DNA from: Zea mays
Lineage: Eukaryota > Streptophyta > Magnoliopsida > Poales > Poaceae
Direction: 5' to 3'
Assembly: GCF_902167145.1 (NCBI RefSeq)
Contig: NC_050098.1
Location: forward strand, 111,142,207-111,206,206
Length of the DNA: 64,000 nt
The notes beneath the pieces were generated by a model. It was not told the origin of the DNA. It searched no databases and saw only the letters and a list, made by a program, of their open reading frames with translations. The position numbers were made by a program, and so were the translations under genes. Numbering within the stretch: position 1 is the stretch's first letter; the number at the start of each line of letters is the position of its first letter. This document shows, one piece after another, positions 32,341-43,463 of this stretch.

Positions 32341-32719
32341 GATAGGGAAGGTTACATTTTATACCATACGAACTATCCTGAGCATAAGATTAGGAGAATT
32401 CATGCTAGAAAATCTCATTTTGTTTCTCATCATGCTTACAGGTATAGTAATGAGGCTTCTAGCTCTAGGCATTCAACTCATATCAAAATGCCTAAAAGAA
32501 AAATGGAAATTCATCAAATGAACATAGCATTTCATTCAAAACTTTTGATGCATCTTTTGTGCTAACTAACAAATCAGGCAAGGTAGTTGCCAAATATGTT
32601 GGGGGCAAACACAAGAGTCCAAAGACTTGTGTTTGGGTACCCAAGGTGCTTGTTTCTAATGTGAAAGGACCCAAGACCGTTTGGGTACCTAAGAACAAGG
32701 CCTATTTTTTTTTGTAGGT

Positions 32720-34898
32720 TTATGCATCCGACGAAACAAGTTGGATAATCGATAGCGGGTGCACAAACCACATGACAGGGGAGAAAAGGATGTTCTCCTC
32801 ATATGAGAAAAATAATGATCCCCAAAGAGCAAATACATTCGGGGATGGAAATCAAGGTTTGGTCAAAGGTTTGGGTAAAATTGCTATATCTCCTAACCAT
32901 TCCATTTCCAATGTTTTTCTTGTAGATTCTTTAGATTACAACTTGCTTTCTGTTTCCCAGTTATGCAAAATAGGTTACAACTGTCTTTTTACTAATGTTG
33001 GTGTTACTGTCTTTAGAAGAAGTGATAATTCAATAGTTTTTCAGGGAGTTTTAGATGGTCAGCTATATTTAGTTGATTTTAATGATAACAATGTTGAACT
33101 AGACACTTGCTTAATTGCTAAGACTAATATGGGCTAGTTCTAGCATCACCGACTTGCTCATGTTGGGATGAAGAATATTCACAAGCTTCTAAAGGGAGAG
33201 CACATTTTAGGACTAACAAGTGTTCATTTTGAGAAAGACAGGATTTGTAGCGCATGTCAAGCAGGGAAGCAAGTTGGAGCTCATCATCCACACAAGAACA
33301 TCATGACGATTGACAGGCCGCTTGAGTTACTCCACATGGATCTATTCGGCCCAATCGCTTACATAAGCATCGACGGGAGTAAGTATTGTCTTGTTATTGT
33401 GGATGATTATTCTCACTTCACTTGGGTATTCATTTTGTAGGAAAAATCTCAAACCCAATAGACCTTAAAGAGATTCTTGAGATGGGATCAAAATGAGTTT
33501 GGATTAAGAATCAAGAAGAATAGAAGCGACAATGGAATGGAGTTCAAGAACTCTCAAATTGAAGGATTTCTTGAGGAGGAGGGCATCAAGCATGAGTTCT
33601 CTTCTCCATACACAACTCAACAAAATGGTGTTGTGGAGAGGAAGAATAGAACTCTTTTGGATATGGCAAGGACCATGCTTGATGAATACAAGACACCAGA
33701 TCGGTTTTGGGCGGAGGCGATTAACACCGCTTGCTACTCCATCAACCGACTCTACCTTCACCGAATCCTCAAAAAAATATCATATGAACTCTTCACTGGT
33801 AAAAAGCCCAATGTTTCTTATTTTAGAGTTTTTGGGAGAAAATGCTTTATTCTTATTAAGAGAGGTAGAAATTCAAAATTTGCTGCTAAAGCAGTAGAAG
33901 GCTTTTTACTTGGTCAAGACTCAAACACAAGGGCATATAAAGTCTTCAACAAGTCCATTGGATTAGTTGAAGTTTCTTGTGACATTGTGTTTGATGAGAC
34001 TAATGGCTCCCAAGTGGAGCAAGTTGATCTTGATGAATTAGATAATGAAGAGGCTCCATGCGTCGCGATAAGGAACATGTCTGTTGGGGATGTGTGTCCA
34101 AAAGAATCCAAAGAGCCTTTACAAGCACAAAATCAACCATCATCCTCCATACAAGCATCTCCACCAACTCAAGATGAGGGAATGGCTCAAGAGGACGAGG
34201 ATCAAGATCAAGACGATGAGCCACCTTAAGAAGAGGACATTGATCAAGGGGGAGATGAAGACGATCAAGACAAGGTAGATGATCAAGAGATTCAGGATCA
34301 AAGACCACCACACCCAAGATTCCACCAAGCAATTCAAAGAGATCACCCCATCAACTCTATTCTTGGTGACATCCATAAGGGGGTAACCACTAGATCTCGA
34401 TTTGTGTCTTCTATTGAGCCATACAGGATAGAGGATGCACTAAGAGATCCGAATTGGGTGGTGGTAATGCAAGAGGAGCTCAACAACTTCACAAGAAATG
34501 AGATATGGCATTTAGTTCCACGTCCTAACCAAAATGTTGTAGGTACCAAGTGGCTATTCTGCAACAAACAAGATGAGCATGGTGTGGTTACTAGGAACAA
34601 AGCTTGACTTGTTGTAAAGGGATATTCACAAGTCGAAGGTTTGGATTTCGATGAAACCTATGCACCCATAGCTAGGCTTGAGTCAATTCATATATTACTT
34701 GCCTATGCTACTTACCATGGCTATAAGTTATATCAAATGGACGTGAAGAGTGCTTTCCTCAATGGCCCTATCAAGGAAGAGGTGTATGTTGAGCAACCTC
34801 CTGGCTTTGAAGATAGTGAGTATCCTTCACATGTGTATAAGCTCTCAAAGGCACTTTATGGGCTCAAACAAGCCCCAAGAGCATGGTATGAATGCCTC
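32720..34898 (+). pseudogene. pol: Copia protease-integrase-RT, decayed and truncated
   Basis: The protease core WIIDSGCTNHMTG is near 32740-32780. The integrase zinc finger appears as HHRLAHVGMKNIH and CSACQAGKQ, with two stops just before it where Trp codons are expected (near 33137-33143). The integrase core has HMDLFGP, a stop at about 33440, RSDNGMEF, and QNGVVERKNR for the D-D-E triad. RT starts near 34404 (EPYRIEDALRDPNWV) with stops near 34229 and 34607 and reaches [14 protein letters not shown]. The YVDD catalytic box is missing because the element ends there. Confidence 0.88.
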
Positions 34899-36240
34899 AG
34901 AATGGTGTCAACAAGCTCCTGTAAAAATTTCATATTTTTTGGACACCCGAGCGAAAAGTTATGCCCGGTTTAAGGAAGGTAGCTCAAGTTATGTTTTTGG
35001 AGGCACGACTAGAAAGCGGCGGTTAGGGCAAAAATTCCCTATCTGCAATCACAGCGGTTAGGGCAAGTCGATTAATGGAGTGGATCGACTTGTGATCTGG
35101 GTAATGGTGGATGGGATAGCAGTGTATCTGCAATCTATCTAGGGCTGGCACGGCGGCGGCTAGCGAGGGCAAGTCGATTAATGGGTGGATCGACTTGTGA
35201 TCTGGATAATGGTGGATGGGATAGCGGCTAGCGAGGGAAGTTGATCTACGACAAAGATACACCGTAAACCAGCAACACGACTTGACCACGGACACGAACT
35301 GAATAAAGTCAAACTGAAAACGAAATTGCAAAGGCTAAACAAGGGTTCTAGGACAGCGGAAATTTTTTTTGTATGGCAATTATTTGGAGTTATGGGATGA
35401 AAAACTAAACTAGGGTAAGCTTGACGGTAATACCTGAGTCTTTGAATACCACTTGATAGGAATGGGGGTGCCCGATCTTCCGTCAGGTGAAGGTAACTAT
35501 CGATTTGGTGGAGATGTAACACAGACGATCCGGCTTCCAATCAACAAGACTAGAACCTCGCAATCGTAGCACCACTTCTCCTCTGGTTATCAACCGTGCA
35601 CTGCGTGATTGACCTCACCACGAGGGCTAATTCCTGCCTGAGAATCGAAGACACAAGCAAGAACAAGAAAGAACACAATCTAGAATATTGCGGATGAATG
35701 ATTAAACTCACAAGTTGGGGTCTCACAAACCGATCTACGGCGACTGTTCTTGACAGATCTAAACTTAAGCAAAACCCAACCCTAATGTGGCGGTGGCTGC
35801 TGAATAAATAGAGTATTAGCGCGTGCGTGACCCCTGTACTCGCCCCTAATGGGCTCCGACGCGATACACGGCCCAACGGCCCAACAGACGGTGTCGCAGC
35901 ACCAAAACAAAATCTGAACGCTGACTTGTTTTGACGATTCCCTTGACTCCAGACGAATTTTAGGGTGGAACCAGTTGGGTTGGTTAGATAATCTCCTTAT
36001 CTTTCCAACCATATCAAGTCCGTCGCAATTGGAGTCCGGATGCATCTTGGGCGTCCATTTTAGTGCAGACTGGTCCTGGAACCCGAGATGGAGTCGCATC
36101 CGAGTCACACTTGATCTCCTTCCTGTTGTGGCGCCCTTGCTCCTCCTCCTCAACACCTATGCCTTTCCCAAGTCCTTGCTGGTTCTCTCCAAGGTTCGTA
36201 ATCATCAAAACATCCATGGCCCCAAGCGTAAGCTCTAAAA
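34899..36240 (-). mobile_element. Gypsy-type LTR and leader fragment (minus), family P copy 1
   Basis: The minus strand from about 36240 runs through an LTR (GACCAGTCTGCACTAAA, a U3/R part with GGTTTGTGAGACC) to TCAAGTGGTATTCA at about 35440, a degraded initiator-Met primer site. A leader then runs to 34899. The same string of landmarks occurs on the plus strand at about 61640-62870, so these are two members of one family. No coding region is retained. A roughly 106-bp duplication in the leader (GGGCAAGTCGATTAATGG at 35061 and 35167) is visible. The family is not named with confidence. Confidence 0.7.
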
Positions 36241-36740
36241 CACAATTGACTAGGGTAGAACGTACCTGGAGATTTAGTTGTCGTGCACGCGATCATGTTA
36301 TCGGTCCATTCATTGTATGTTTAGAAGTGATGTCCTCATCAAGGAAACTTCTTTGTGTACATTATTTATGTAATATAAGAGCTTCGTTTTATTATCTTGC
36401 CTTTGTGATGTGTGAAACTGCAAGTTTACGCATGTTGAGCCAAAAGCAAAAAACATCTTCCTTTCTTTTCACGCATAACAAAGGCACTAAAATTCACTAA
36501 CTTTGACGTAATTGACAACATCCAACCATATTATACGTGTATGATGTTGTTCTGAAGTATTTTGCAAAGCTTCGATTGGATCGACCCCTTTTTCCACATG
36601 ATGGCCTACGAGGTTTTACTCTAAATACGATGCAAAAATGTATGCTCAACGATGCATTGGAAAAATGAGGAGCAATGTGAAGCATAAATTACTCGCATGA
36701 AATTGTATCGAGAACTGTAAGTGATCCTGCCTTCAAACGA
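36241..36740. other. Unassigned spacer
   Basis: AT-rich sequence without a convincing coding frame. It may be the far part of the decayed minus-strand element to its right or of the LTR fragment to its left; nothing in it decides. Confidence 0.4.
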
Positions 36741-36756
36741 AAGTCTTCGGGATCTG

Positions 36757-36990
36757 GCTCTACATTCCCTTAGAAACGACTTCGGAGCTTCTTCAAGTTT
36801 TTTAGGTGTTTTTTTCTGACTCTGCATTCACTTAGGGATGACTTTAGAGCATTTTCACCTTTACTAGGTGTTTTCTTTCTCACTTTGCATTCCCTTAGGA
36901 ATGGCTTCGGAGTATTTTTCACCTTTACTAGGTGTTTTCTTTCTAACCATGCATCCCCTTAGGAACGACTTTAGAGCCTTGATCCTACAT
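36757..36990 (-). repeat. Tandem array of 62-64 bp with the TCCTAAGGG...GCAGAG core (old copy)
   Basis: On the plus strand the units recur at 36761 (TACATTCCCTTAG), 36823 (TGCATTCACTTAG), 36886 (TGCATTCCCTTAG) and 36950 (TGCATCCCCTTAG). The reverse complement is the CTAAGGGnATGCA core of the arrays at 18661-18945 and 23385-23730. Units differ from one another, as expected of age. Confidence 0.85.
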
Positions 36991-37273
36991 CCATACAAAG
37001 GTATTTGGAATCTTTTTGCTTTTTCATTGCACTCAAAGGTGCAGCCACCGAGTTACATTTACAACTTTGGTAGAAATGTGCATCTTCGTAGTTTACTGCG
37101 ATAAAAAGAAATTACAAGAAGATGTAAACAAAAGATATGTAAAATTTTTTTGTGATAGATTTTGCTCCATCGGTCCAGCCCATCAATCCCTAGTATATAT
37201 TCTTAGTTTCTAGGACCATGATGTTAATTGTATGAGCTTTGGAGGGCTCCCTTCTATCGTGATGCTGCATATT

Positions 37274-38750
37274 CTATACTTGAAATTGGGGTTGTCCGAT
37301 GGGAACTTGGTCATATGGAGGTGGTTCCGGTATGAAGGATGGAGGTCGTAACCAACCACCAGGCAAAGGATTGCTCGAAGCATTGGAGGCTGAAGGTTGG
37401 TTTTGGGTCCTAATGTTGGACATGCTGAGGGATGTAAGGTGAGTAGTACGAAGATGTACTGAACAATTATTTTGACTGGGTTGTTTGGGCATCAGCAGCA
37501 GCGAGCTCTTTTTAATTTTGTATTGTGATTTGGCATGTCTTCATACTATGACCTTTATTCTCAACACAGAACACACATTACAACTTTCTTGGTTCTGTAT
37601 TGAATCTACCCCCAAAGCTTCGACCACCTCTTCCTCCTCTTAGAACCGGTGGACGAAAATTGCCCTGCTAGGATTGTTGTTGTGTGCCTGATTTGTGGGG
37701 CTAGTTTGGCTAGCCTTGAGACTGACCAGTCAATTCTTTGTTTTGGTCTAGGTTGTGTAGGCTTCGGATGTGTCTTGGATGAAACCTTCCCCCAAATCCC
37801 CTGACCGTCTCTGCATATCTATGTGCTTCTTCCCCTCTTTGGTGTAAATCATTGTCTGCCCTGATATACTCATCCATTTTTTGCAGTAGCTTATCTAGGG
37901 GATGGAGGGGTTTCCTAGCGAAGTACTAGGTCGTAGGTCCTGGACGAAACCCCTTAATCATTCCTTCGATGACAATCTCATCTTGTACGGTTGGCGCATG
38001 TACCCAGAGCCGAAGAAACCTTCAGACATAAGCCTAGAGGTATTCGTCCTGCTCTTGTGTACATTGAAACAAAGCTTGTCCAGTAATGGGATTCGTCTGA
38101 AAACCCTAAAGCTAGTGAGGAGCATATCCTTAAGCTTCTATCATGATGAGATGGTGTCTGAGAGAAGAGATGAATATCAGGTATGAGCTGCACTACTAAC
38201 TACCATAACAAAGGATTTTGCCATCACTATGGTATCGCCACCATAGGATGATATTGTAGCTTTGTAGCTCATTAAAAATTGCTTCGGATCCGACAAGCCA
38301 TCATACATTAGTAATTGAGGTGGCACATACAGTGGTGGCCATGGTGTGGCTTGTAGTTCAGCTCTTAGAGGAGAAGCACCATCATACAAGAAAGCGTTAA
38401 AATTCTGCTCTTCATAGCGAAAGTTGTCTTGATAATATTGACCCCCACGCTATTGAACTTGTTGTGTTATGTTGCGAACTGCTTAGATGTTTCGTCGATT
38501 TGCTTTTGTAGTTGAGAGACCCAAAGCATTTTCTCCTTGTGTTTTTCAACTTGTTCTCGGATGGCTTCAAGATTACTGATTTCCTAGTCAAGGTCATCTT
38601 GTTGCAACTCATCTTGTGGTGGAGGATCCACAATCTTCCTTTTTCTGGTTTCGTGCTTCGTAAAGAACTAAGTCATCAACTTGATTTTGGTCTACGGGAG
38701 CGAGAACAGAACCATCAAATGTAGACTTCTCGGAGGCATGACGAGATACT
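37274..38750 (-). pseudogene. gag: Gag of the old Y-like element, decayed
   Basis: Read on the minus strand, fragments match the Gag of element Y in order: GASPLRAELQATPWP and DGLSDPKQFLMSYKAT (38389-38177), a broken central part, then RGGRGGRSFGGRF and a zinc-knuckle remnant CVFCVENKGHS (about 37560-37670), and a Pro-rich tail (37492-37274). Multiple stops and frameshifts separate the fragments. It cannot encode a working Gag. Confidence 0.8.
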
Positions 38751-38771
38751 CTTTATGTCATGGATTCACCA

Positions 38772-38792
38772 GAGGTGGGTGTCAATGTTGGT
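38772..38792 (-). promoter_or_regulatory. Primer binding site of the old Y-like element
   Basis: The minus strand reads CCAACATTGACACCCACCTC, aligned to the LTR-end/primer-site junction of element Y (CCAACATTGGCGCCCACCTC). It sets the orientation and the LTR boundary at about 38793. Confidence 0.75.
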
Positions 38793-39124
38793 CACTTGCT
38801 TTTGATATATGAGTGAAACCAAGAACAAGGCAACACAAATGAGTTAGTCTTACCTTCTCTCTTTAAGAAATTCCTTCTATGAAGGGATTTGTTAAAGGGA
38901 GAAGAATTAGGATGAATAATATCGCTGAATATTCATGATACTATGAAACAATGCAGCAAGCTCATTTAAACAATATATTTTATTCCACTTCATCATGAAC
39001 GTTACAAGAATACCTTCGGCTTTACAAAAGAGAACATGAAGATGAAATAAGACACCTTTGAAGCATCACCTACCGCAAAGAGAGAGAAGTGAAACAGTAA
39101 GATTCCATCGATTTTTTTTGAACG

Positions 39125-39245
39125 AGCTCGTAGATAAAAAATATTCCCTGTTTAGAGTCACTCCAATTACTCCATTCGCTCTTCAACCAAACGTAGAATG
39201 GAGTGACTCTATTCCACCTTGCTTCTCAACCAAACGGATATAGGG
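39125..39245. mobile_element. Possible MITE remnant
   Basis: CCTGTTTAGAGTCACTCC and internal ...CTCAACCAAACG words, with GGAGTGACTCTATTCCA in the middle, resemble a family of grass miniature elements that begin with CTGTTTGG-like ends. Terminal inverted repeats and target duplication are not clear. Confidence 0.35.
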
Positions 39246-39787
39246 GATAGAGTCTAGAGGCGGGGTGTGCATGCTAGGTATGGACCGAGTATTATATTGA
39301 GATTCTTTTGTACATGCAGATGAGGCAGACGATGGAGAGTGACACGGTCAGGCATGGGCAAAGACACAGACACACGCTAGTAAAGGGTGATGTGTCACAA
39401 GTATGAAATGTGTCACCTCAACACGACAGTTTCAATCGAGAACACCTTTTGCCTTCGCGATCTCCACTATATATGTGATGCAAAGATATGTTGCATGTAT
39501 ACATTTGTATGTTCTTTTCCTTACAGTTGTATGTGCAACTAACTAAATAACCGTATATTATTGGCCTCATAATAGTCACAGACATTGTTTCTTAAGACTC
39601 AAAAATTAACTAATTATTTTAAAAAATACTATACACGTTTATATGTGTCATAATACACTTACATAACCATACATTTGACTATTAATCCAATAATATTTAT
39701 TAATCATAAGTATCAGGATACTTTATATGAGAATGTGACTCATCAAAAAATGAGACGTTCAGTTTTTGTTTTTTGAAATTTACTTTA
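39246..39787. other. AT-rich spacer, nothing recognised
   Basis: No coding frame, repeat or structural signal that I can support. The base composition is typical of old intergenic grass DNA. Confidence 0.5.
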
Positions 39788-39889
39788 GGGCTGGTTTGAT
39801 GACAATAAAATTAGAGGGATCCACGAGAGAGGAAATCTTCCTATTTAGTTTTAAGATCTCTTCTAATTTTTTACCCACCAAACCAATCC
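39788..39889. mobile_element. MITE, about 102 bp
   Basis: The left end GGGCTGGTTTGATGAC and the inverted right end GGATTGGTTTGGTGGGT, extending into AAAATTAGAGGGAT / AAAATTAGAAGAGAT, form an imperfect terminal inverted repeat of about 30 bp over a 102-bp unit. The superfamily is undecided because no target duplication is obvious. Confidence 0.65.
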
Positions 39890-40971
39890 AACGAAGGTAT
39901 TACCCCTATATATCTACACCTCTGTATAACCTACCACTTCAAATGTCATTATTAGGTATACATAACACAACACTCCACTCAAATCTCACCATGAAAATTA
40001 ATGCTCAAGATCGCTTTATTTATCTCCTCTTTTTTACTCACTCATATCTGATGGTCAATATTTTTTAGATCACCGAGGTGGACCTGTCATGCTGAGGAAC
40101 ATTATATAGGCGCCCATTTTCCATCAATATGCAAGGTATGTACAAACCTATTTAACACGAGAACTCTTAGATGGTCTTTAGATGGTTAACTAAAAAAATA
40201 CAAGAGATGATGGCTTTTCGTGAAGAGTCTATCTCTATATGACTATATACATAACTTTATTTATGATCTTGGCACTCAGGGTTATAACATATAGTATCTT
40301 AGTTGTCTCTTATACGTGGAAAACCAATATATATGATGTTAGGGTTATACTATCTCTATTCTTAAATATTTGTTACCGGCTAGTTTATTTTTGAATTAAA
40401 CCGCGATAAATAAAAATGAACTGGGAGAGTACATGCGCTAGGCCTGCCCGGATGGACGGGTTATATCTTTTTCCACGGCAATAAATATGGGATCACACAG
40501 CTTTGGTTCTTAGAATGAATGAACAATGTCCTGGTCACACATGCAGCCGCTGCTTTTGCATTCATGGGCGATGAACACAAGGGCATACCTACACGCTTCC
40601 ACTTCCACTATAATTGACGGGCGTCGGATATTACAGAACGGGCGCATGACATTGAGGTTTCATCATGTCACCGGCTCACACAAATAAAGCCTCAGTGTCA
40701 ATCAGACAAAGGCAGGGTCGTCCTCTTTTAAACGTCTCTATAACTAGCTAGCTAGCTAGGGATACACTAGGGTGGACGCTATTAGACGGAAGAGCATTAG
40801 GATCGGAGAGAGAGCTGACAAGGCATGCATGCATATGGACATGGACATGGCTGGAGTGAGGACCATCCATGCCCACGGCGGCCACGGGAGATCGAATCTC
40901 AATCAGGCACTTGCAAGAAATTATTGCATGCGCGATCAGGTGGCGCACTGGGCCACGCTTGCATTCACACC
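39890..40971. other. Spacer with simple repeats only
   Basis: Contains a CTAGCTAGCTAGCTAG run at about 40744-40759 and a GCATGCATGCAT run near 40823. A 100-codon frame at 39766-40068 overlaps the MITE and has no protein features. No gene is supported. Confidence 0.45.
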
Positions 40972-41103
40972 CTAGTGTTCGGTTAGGGGTGGATTAAGGA
41001 CGATTGGATGGGATTAAATCCCCTTCTATACAAATTTAAATAGGAAGGGATTTAATCCCCTCCAATCCCCCTCAAACCCCTTCAAACCGAACAAGCCCCT
41101 AAT
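40972..41103. mobile_element. MITE, about 130 bp, highly palindromic
   Basis: The left end GTGTTCGGTTAGGGGTGGATT and the inverted right end TTGTTCGGTTTGAAGGGGTTT lead into matching GGATTGGATGGGATTAAATC and GGATTGGAGGGGATTAAATC arms around a short AT-rich loop. The GTTCGGTT ends and GGGATTAAATCCC centre are typical of an abundant grass miniature-element family. Confidence 0.8.
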
Positions 41104-41210
41104 GGGCACCAAGTGCGAACATGCATGGCGATTGACGACGGGGATGTGTTGCATGACGCCTCCACATATTCGTATATGTCGCTGTACAATTGTTGTTTTA
41201 TTTAGGATCT

Positions 41211-41640
41211 TGTTAGGGTCTATATTGCCGAAAGTCCTTAAAACCTTTTGTTAAGTATGATTCAGACGCTTGACGAAGAACAGATGGAGTCAGCCTTGAT
41301 CGAAACAGCTAACAATGTAGCTTCGCTCGAGACATGCATAACGAAGGTTCAAGCCGAGGCTACCAGCTTCGTCGTTGAGAAGGTTTCACGCACGAAGCAG
41401 AAAAGAGGAAGATGTTGAAGACTTGTGCAGCAAAAAAAGAGGAGACAAAGACTATAATGTCCTTGTAATATTTGTAAATGAGATGTGTAAATTTCATGCG
41501 CAGCAAGAAAGAGGAGACAAAGACTATAACGCCCTTGAAATGCTCGTTATCATATGTCCATTCCTATCTTACATCTTCTCCCTCATATTACTCTTCAAAG
41601 AAAGGATAATGTGAGGGAGAGAAGGTTGCAATCCTTTAAC
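41211..41640 (+). repeat. LTR remnant related to elements X and Y
   Basis: TGTTAGGGTCTATATTGCCGAAAGTCCTT aligns by eye, with gaps, to the start of the LTR of element X (TGTTGGGGGTCTGC...GCCGAAGGTCCT); GAAGC/CTTCG words continue. It holds a 72-bp duplication (GAGGAGACAAAGACTATA at 41439 and 41511). No internal region or partner LTR is visible, so it is a solo or truncated LTR. Confidence 0.55.
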
Positions 41641-41890
41641 TTGTGCTGCCTGGTTTTTTATATCATACAGTAATAAAAAGCAAGTAACCAACAAACATAA
41701 ATAATTTGGATCAATAGATTTTGTAGAAAAGTTAAAATGTGATCATACGTAGTTATCTACAGGTGTATAGATTTTTAGTATAAAACTCATTCTCTTTCGA
41801 GTTATACTTTAGGCTATATTTTGTAGGAAAAGGTGCTACTATTTCTTTTCAAGAGATATATTTAATAAAATAATGTAGATAAATCAAAAG

Positions 41891-42835
41891 TTGATGTACA
41901 ATATAGATCGACGGTTCAAAGAATTTATTGATGGTACGATCGAGAGGCAGGCGATGTTGGGTTTCATATGTTGTTCATGCAGAGACTTCAAGCATGAAAA
42001 GGATTACTTTTCATCACAATACATTCACATACACATGATGCAAAGGGATTTCATGCCTAACTATATATGTTGGACCAAGCATGAAAAAAGGAATTATATA
42101 GGAAGACGATAAAGAAGAGGATGACGACACGATTATGATCTATGCTCACTATAGTCCTACAGATGTTATAATATGCGAGGCTAAAATGGTAAAAGGTGCT
42201 AGGTAGAAGTTACTGATACCTTAGCTCAAATACTGCATAATAGAGATAAAGATTGTGAAAACGAGAAGTTAGAAAGAAGAAGTATTGGAGCTTATGTTAG
42301 AGGATCACATAATACCATTGTACCTAGATTGTAAACTGGGCTCAAGAAGTTATGTAGCACGTTAGGATTGTTTCATTAGAAAGTAGCAAATAGTATGTTT
42401 AGTAAGGGTTTTAATAATCTATTAAAAATCATGAACAAGATGCTTTTGGACGGCAATAAATTGCCCGCTACAACATACAAATCAAAAGAGGTTGTTTGCC
42501 CCATAAGTATGGAAGTGCAAAAGATAATTGCATGTTCGAATGGTTGTCTTATTCTATGGTAAGGATTAGGATAAATTAGAAGTGTCTCCAATCTAAAAAG
42601 CATTAGGATATAAGATAAGAGATATCTTGGTTATGTTGATAGGAAACCTAAAAGAAATAGAGCCCCTACTAAAGTCGTGTGGTACTTCCCAACAATACCA
42701 TGTTTAAAGTGTCTGGTTTAAAACAAAGAGCGTGCAAAAATAATGAGATGACATAAAAAGAACATAAGAAAGATAATATGTTGAGGCACCCTGTTGATTG
42801 GGTGCTAGTGAAAAAAGGTTGATAGAGCATACCTA
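41891..42835 (+). pseudogene. CACTA (En/Spm, TNP2-type) transposase, decayed
   Basis: The first 220 bp read like the transposase-associated domain before TNP2, with a CCSCRDFKHE metal-binding-like part and HMMQRDFMPNYICWTKHEKR. After gaps come FNNLLKIMNKMLLDGNKLP, TYKSKEVVCPISMEVQKI, then KVVWYFPTIP, KERAKIMR and DNMLRHPVDW, the expected order for the N-terminal part of TNP2. Stops and frameshifts separate each block. The catalytic core downstream is not seen, and no CACTA ends were found. TNP2 would cut CACTA ends in the nucleus; this relic cannot. Confidence 0.75.
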
Positions 42836-42962
42836 GAGTTTACAAAGGATGTGAGGAGTTGGATCAAGTTGTGCCTCCTAGGTGAAGGATCACTTAACGA
42901 AGAAAAGTCCTCCCAACAAAGACAAATAGATCTGGGGCGAGGGGTTTCTTTGTGAATATGAA

Positions 42963-43463
42963 TGAGATGAAGGAAGTATACTATAAGTGAATTGTCCATC
43001 TCTTTCTATCAGCTTGAGTTTTTGGGTTGGACTGGTTAGTGCATGCAACTTAATATGGTATCAGAGCTAGAGGTCACGAGTTCGAATCTTCTCATATTCC
43101 ACGTCTGAGACCCAAGAGATGCTGGACATAAAGGGGAATGTTGGAAATATAATGTAAGTGAATTATCCATCTCTTCCTATCAGCTTAATCTTTTGGGCTG
43201 GACTAGCTGGTGCAAGCAACTTAGGTCCTGTTTGGGATAGCTCCAGCTCCAGAAAATTTGGTGGAGTTGGTGGAGCAGGTCATTAGATGCTCCAGAAAAC
43301 CGTGGAGCTAGAGCTATAAGCCTTTAGAAGACATTTAGATAAGTCATTTCGTTATTGTTTATATTAAAAATATTTTTAAAACTATTTAAATTGGTATTAT
43401 AAATTACACTTCCACACTAGAGCTGAAACCTGGAGCCATCCCATACACCCTCTTAATATGAGA
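42963..43463 (+). mobile_element. Miniature LTR retrotransposon (TRIM/SMART-like), 259 bp, with a MITE in its 3' LTR
   Basis: Two 88-bp direct repeats (42968-43055; 43139-43223 plus 43456-43458) are about 83% identical by eye. An exact initiator-Met primer site (TGGTATCAGAGC, 43056-43067) follows the first, and a purine tract AAAGGGGAA (43130-43138) precedes the second. TGAGA target duplications are at 42963-42967 and 43459-43463. The internal region is 83 bp and non-coding. The second LTR is split by a 229-bp MITE. It depends wholly on other elements' proteins. Confidence 0.88.
43224..43452. mobile_element. MITE (PIF/Harbinger Tourist-like) inside the miniature element's LTR
   Basis: It is flanked by TTA on both sides (43221-43223, 43453-43455), the target duplication of PIF/Harbinger elements. 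Ends TGTTTGGGATAGCTCCAG and inverted TGTATGGGATGGCTCCAG match at 16 of 18 positions. Removing it with one TTA restores the 88-bp LTR and its TGAGA duplication exactly. Confidence 0.85.

Larger units (their letters stand above)
29256..34898 (+). mobile_element. SIRE/Opie-Ji-like Ty1/copia element, 3' truncated
   Basis: A plus-strand copia element: 5' LTR, initiator-Met primer site, then gag, protease, integrase and RT in the copia order (integrase before RT). It stops in RT before the YVDD box, at AWYECL, and abuts unrelated sequence. RNase H and the 3' LTR are missing. All genes carry stops or deletions. The LTR start TGAAAGGGAAAT and the coiled-coil-rich Gag point to the SIRE/Maximus group. 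Confidence 0.88.
36741..39060 (-). mobile_element. Old, decayed relative of element Y (minus)
   Basis: From right to left on the minus strand: an LTR end fragment (about 39060-38793), a primer site, a broken gag, and a repeat array with the same core as in X and Y. The order equals that of element Y. No pol or antisense gene is seen before the unit ends. Divergence from Y is high and many stops are present. Confidence 0.8.

Noticed and set aside
39766..40068. A 100-codon frame as a host gene
   Set aside because: It overlaps a MITE, has no domain, and neighbouring sequence gives no exon structure.
40740..40975. CTAG and CATGCATG runs as a seed-type promoter (RY element) of a gene
   Set aside because: No gene follows and such short words are common in AT-rich grass DNA.
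30567..43067. tRNA genes suggested by TGGTATCAGAGC matches
   Set aside because: These 12-base matches are primer sites next to LTR ends; no cloverleaf surrounds them.
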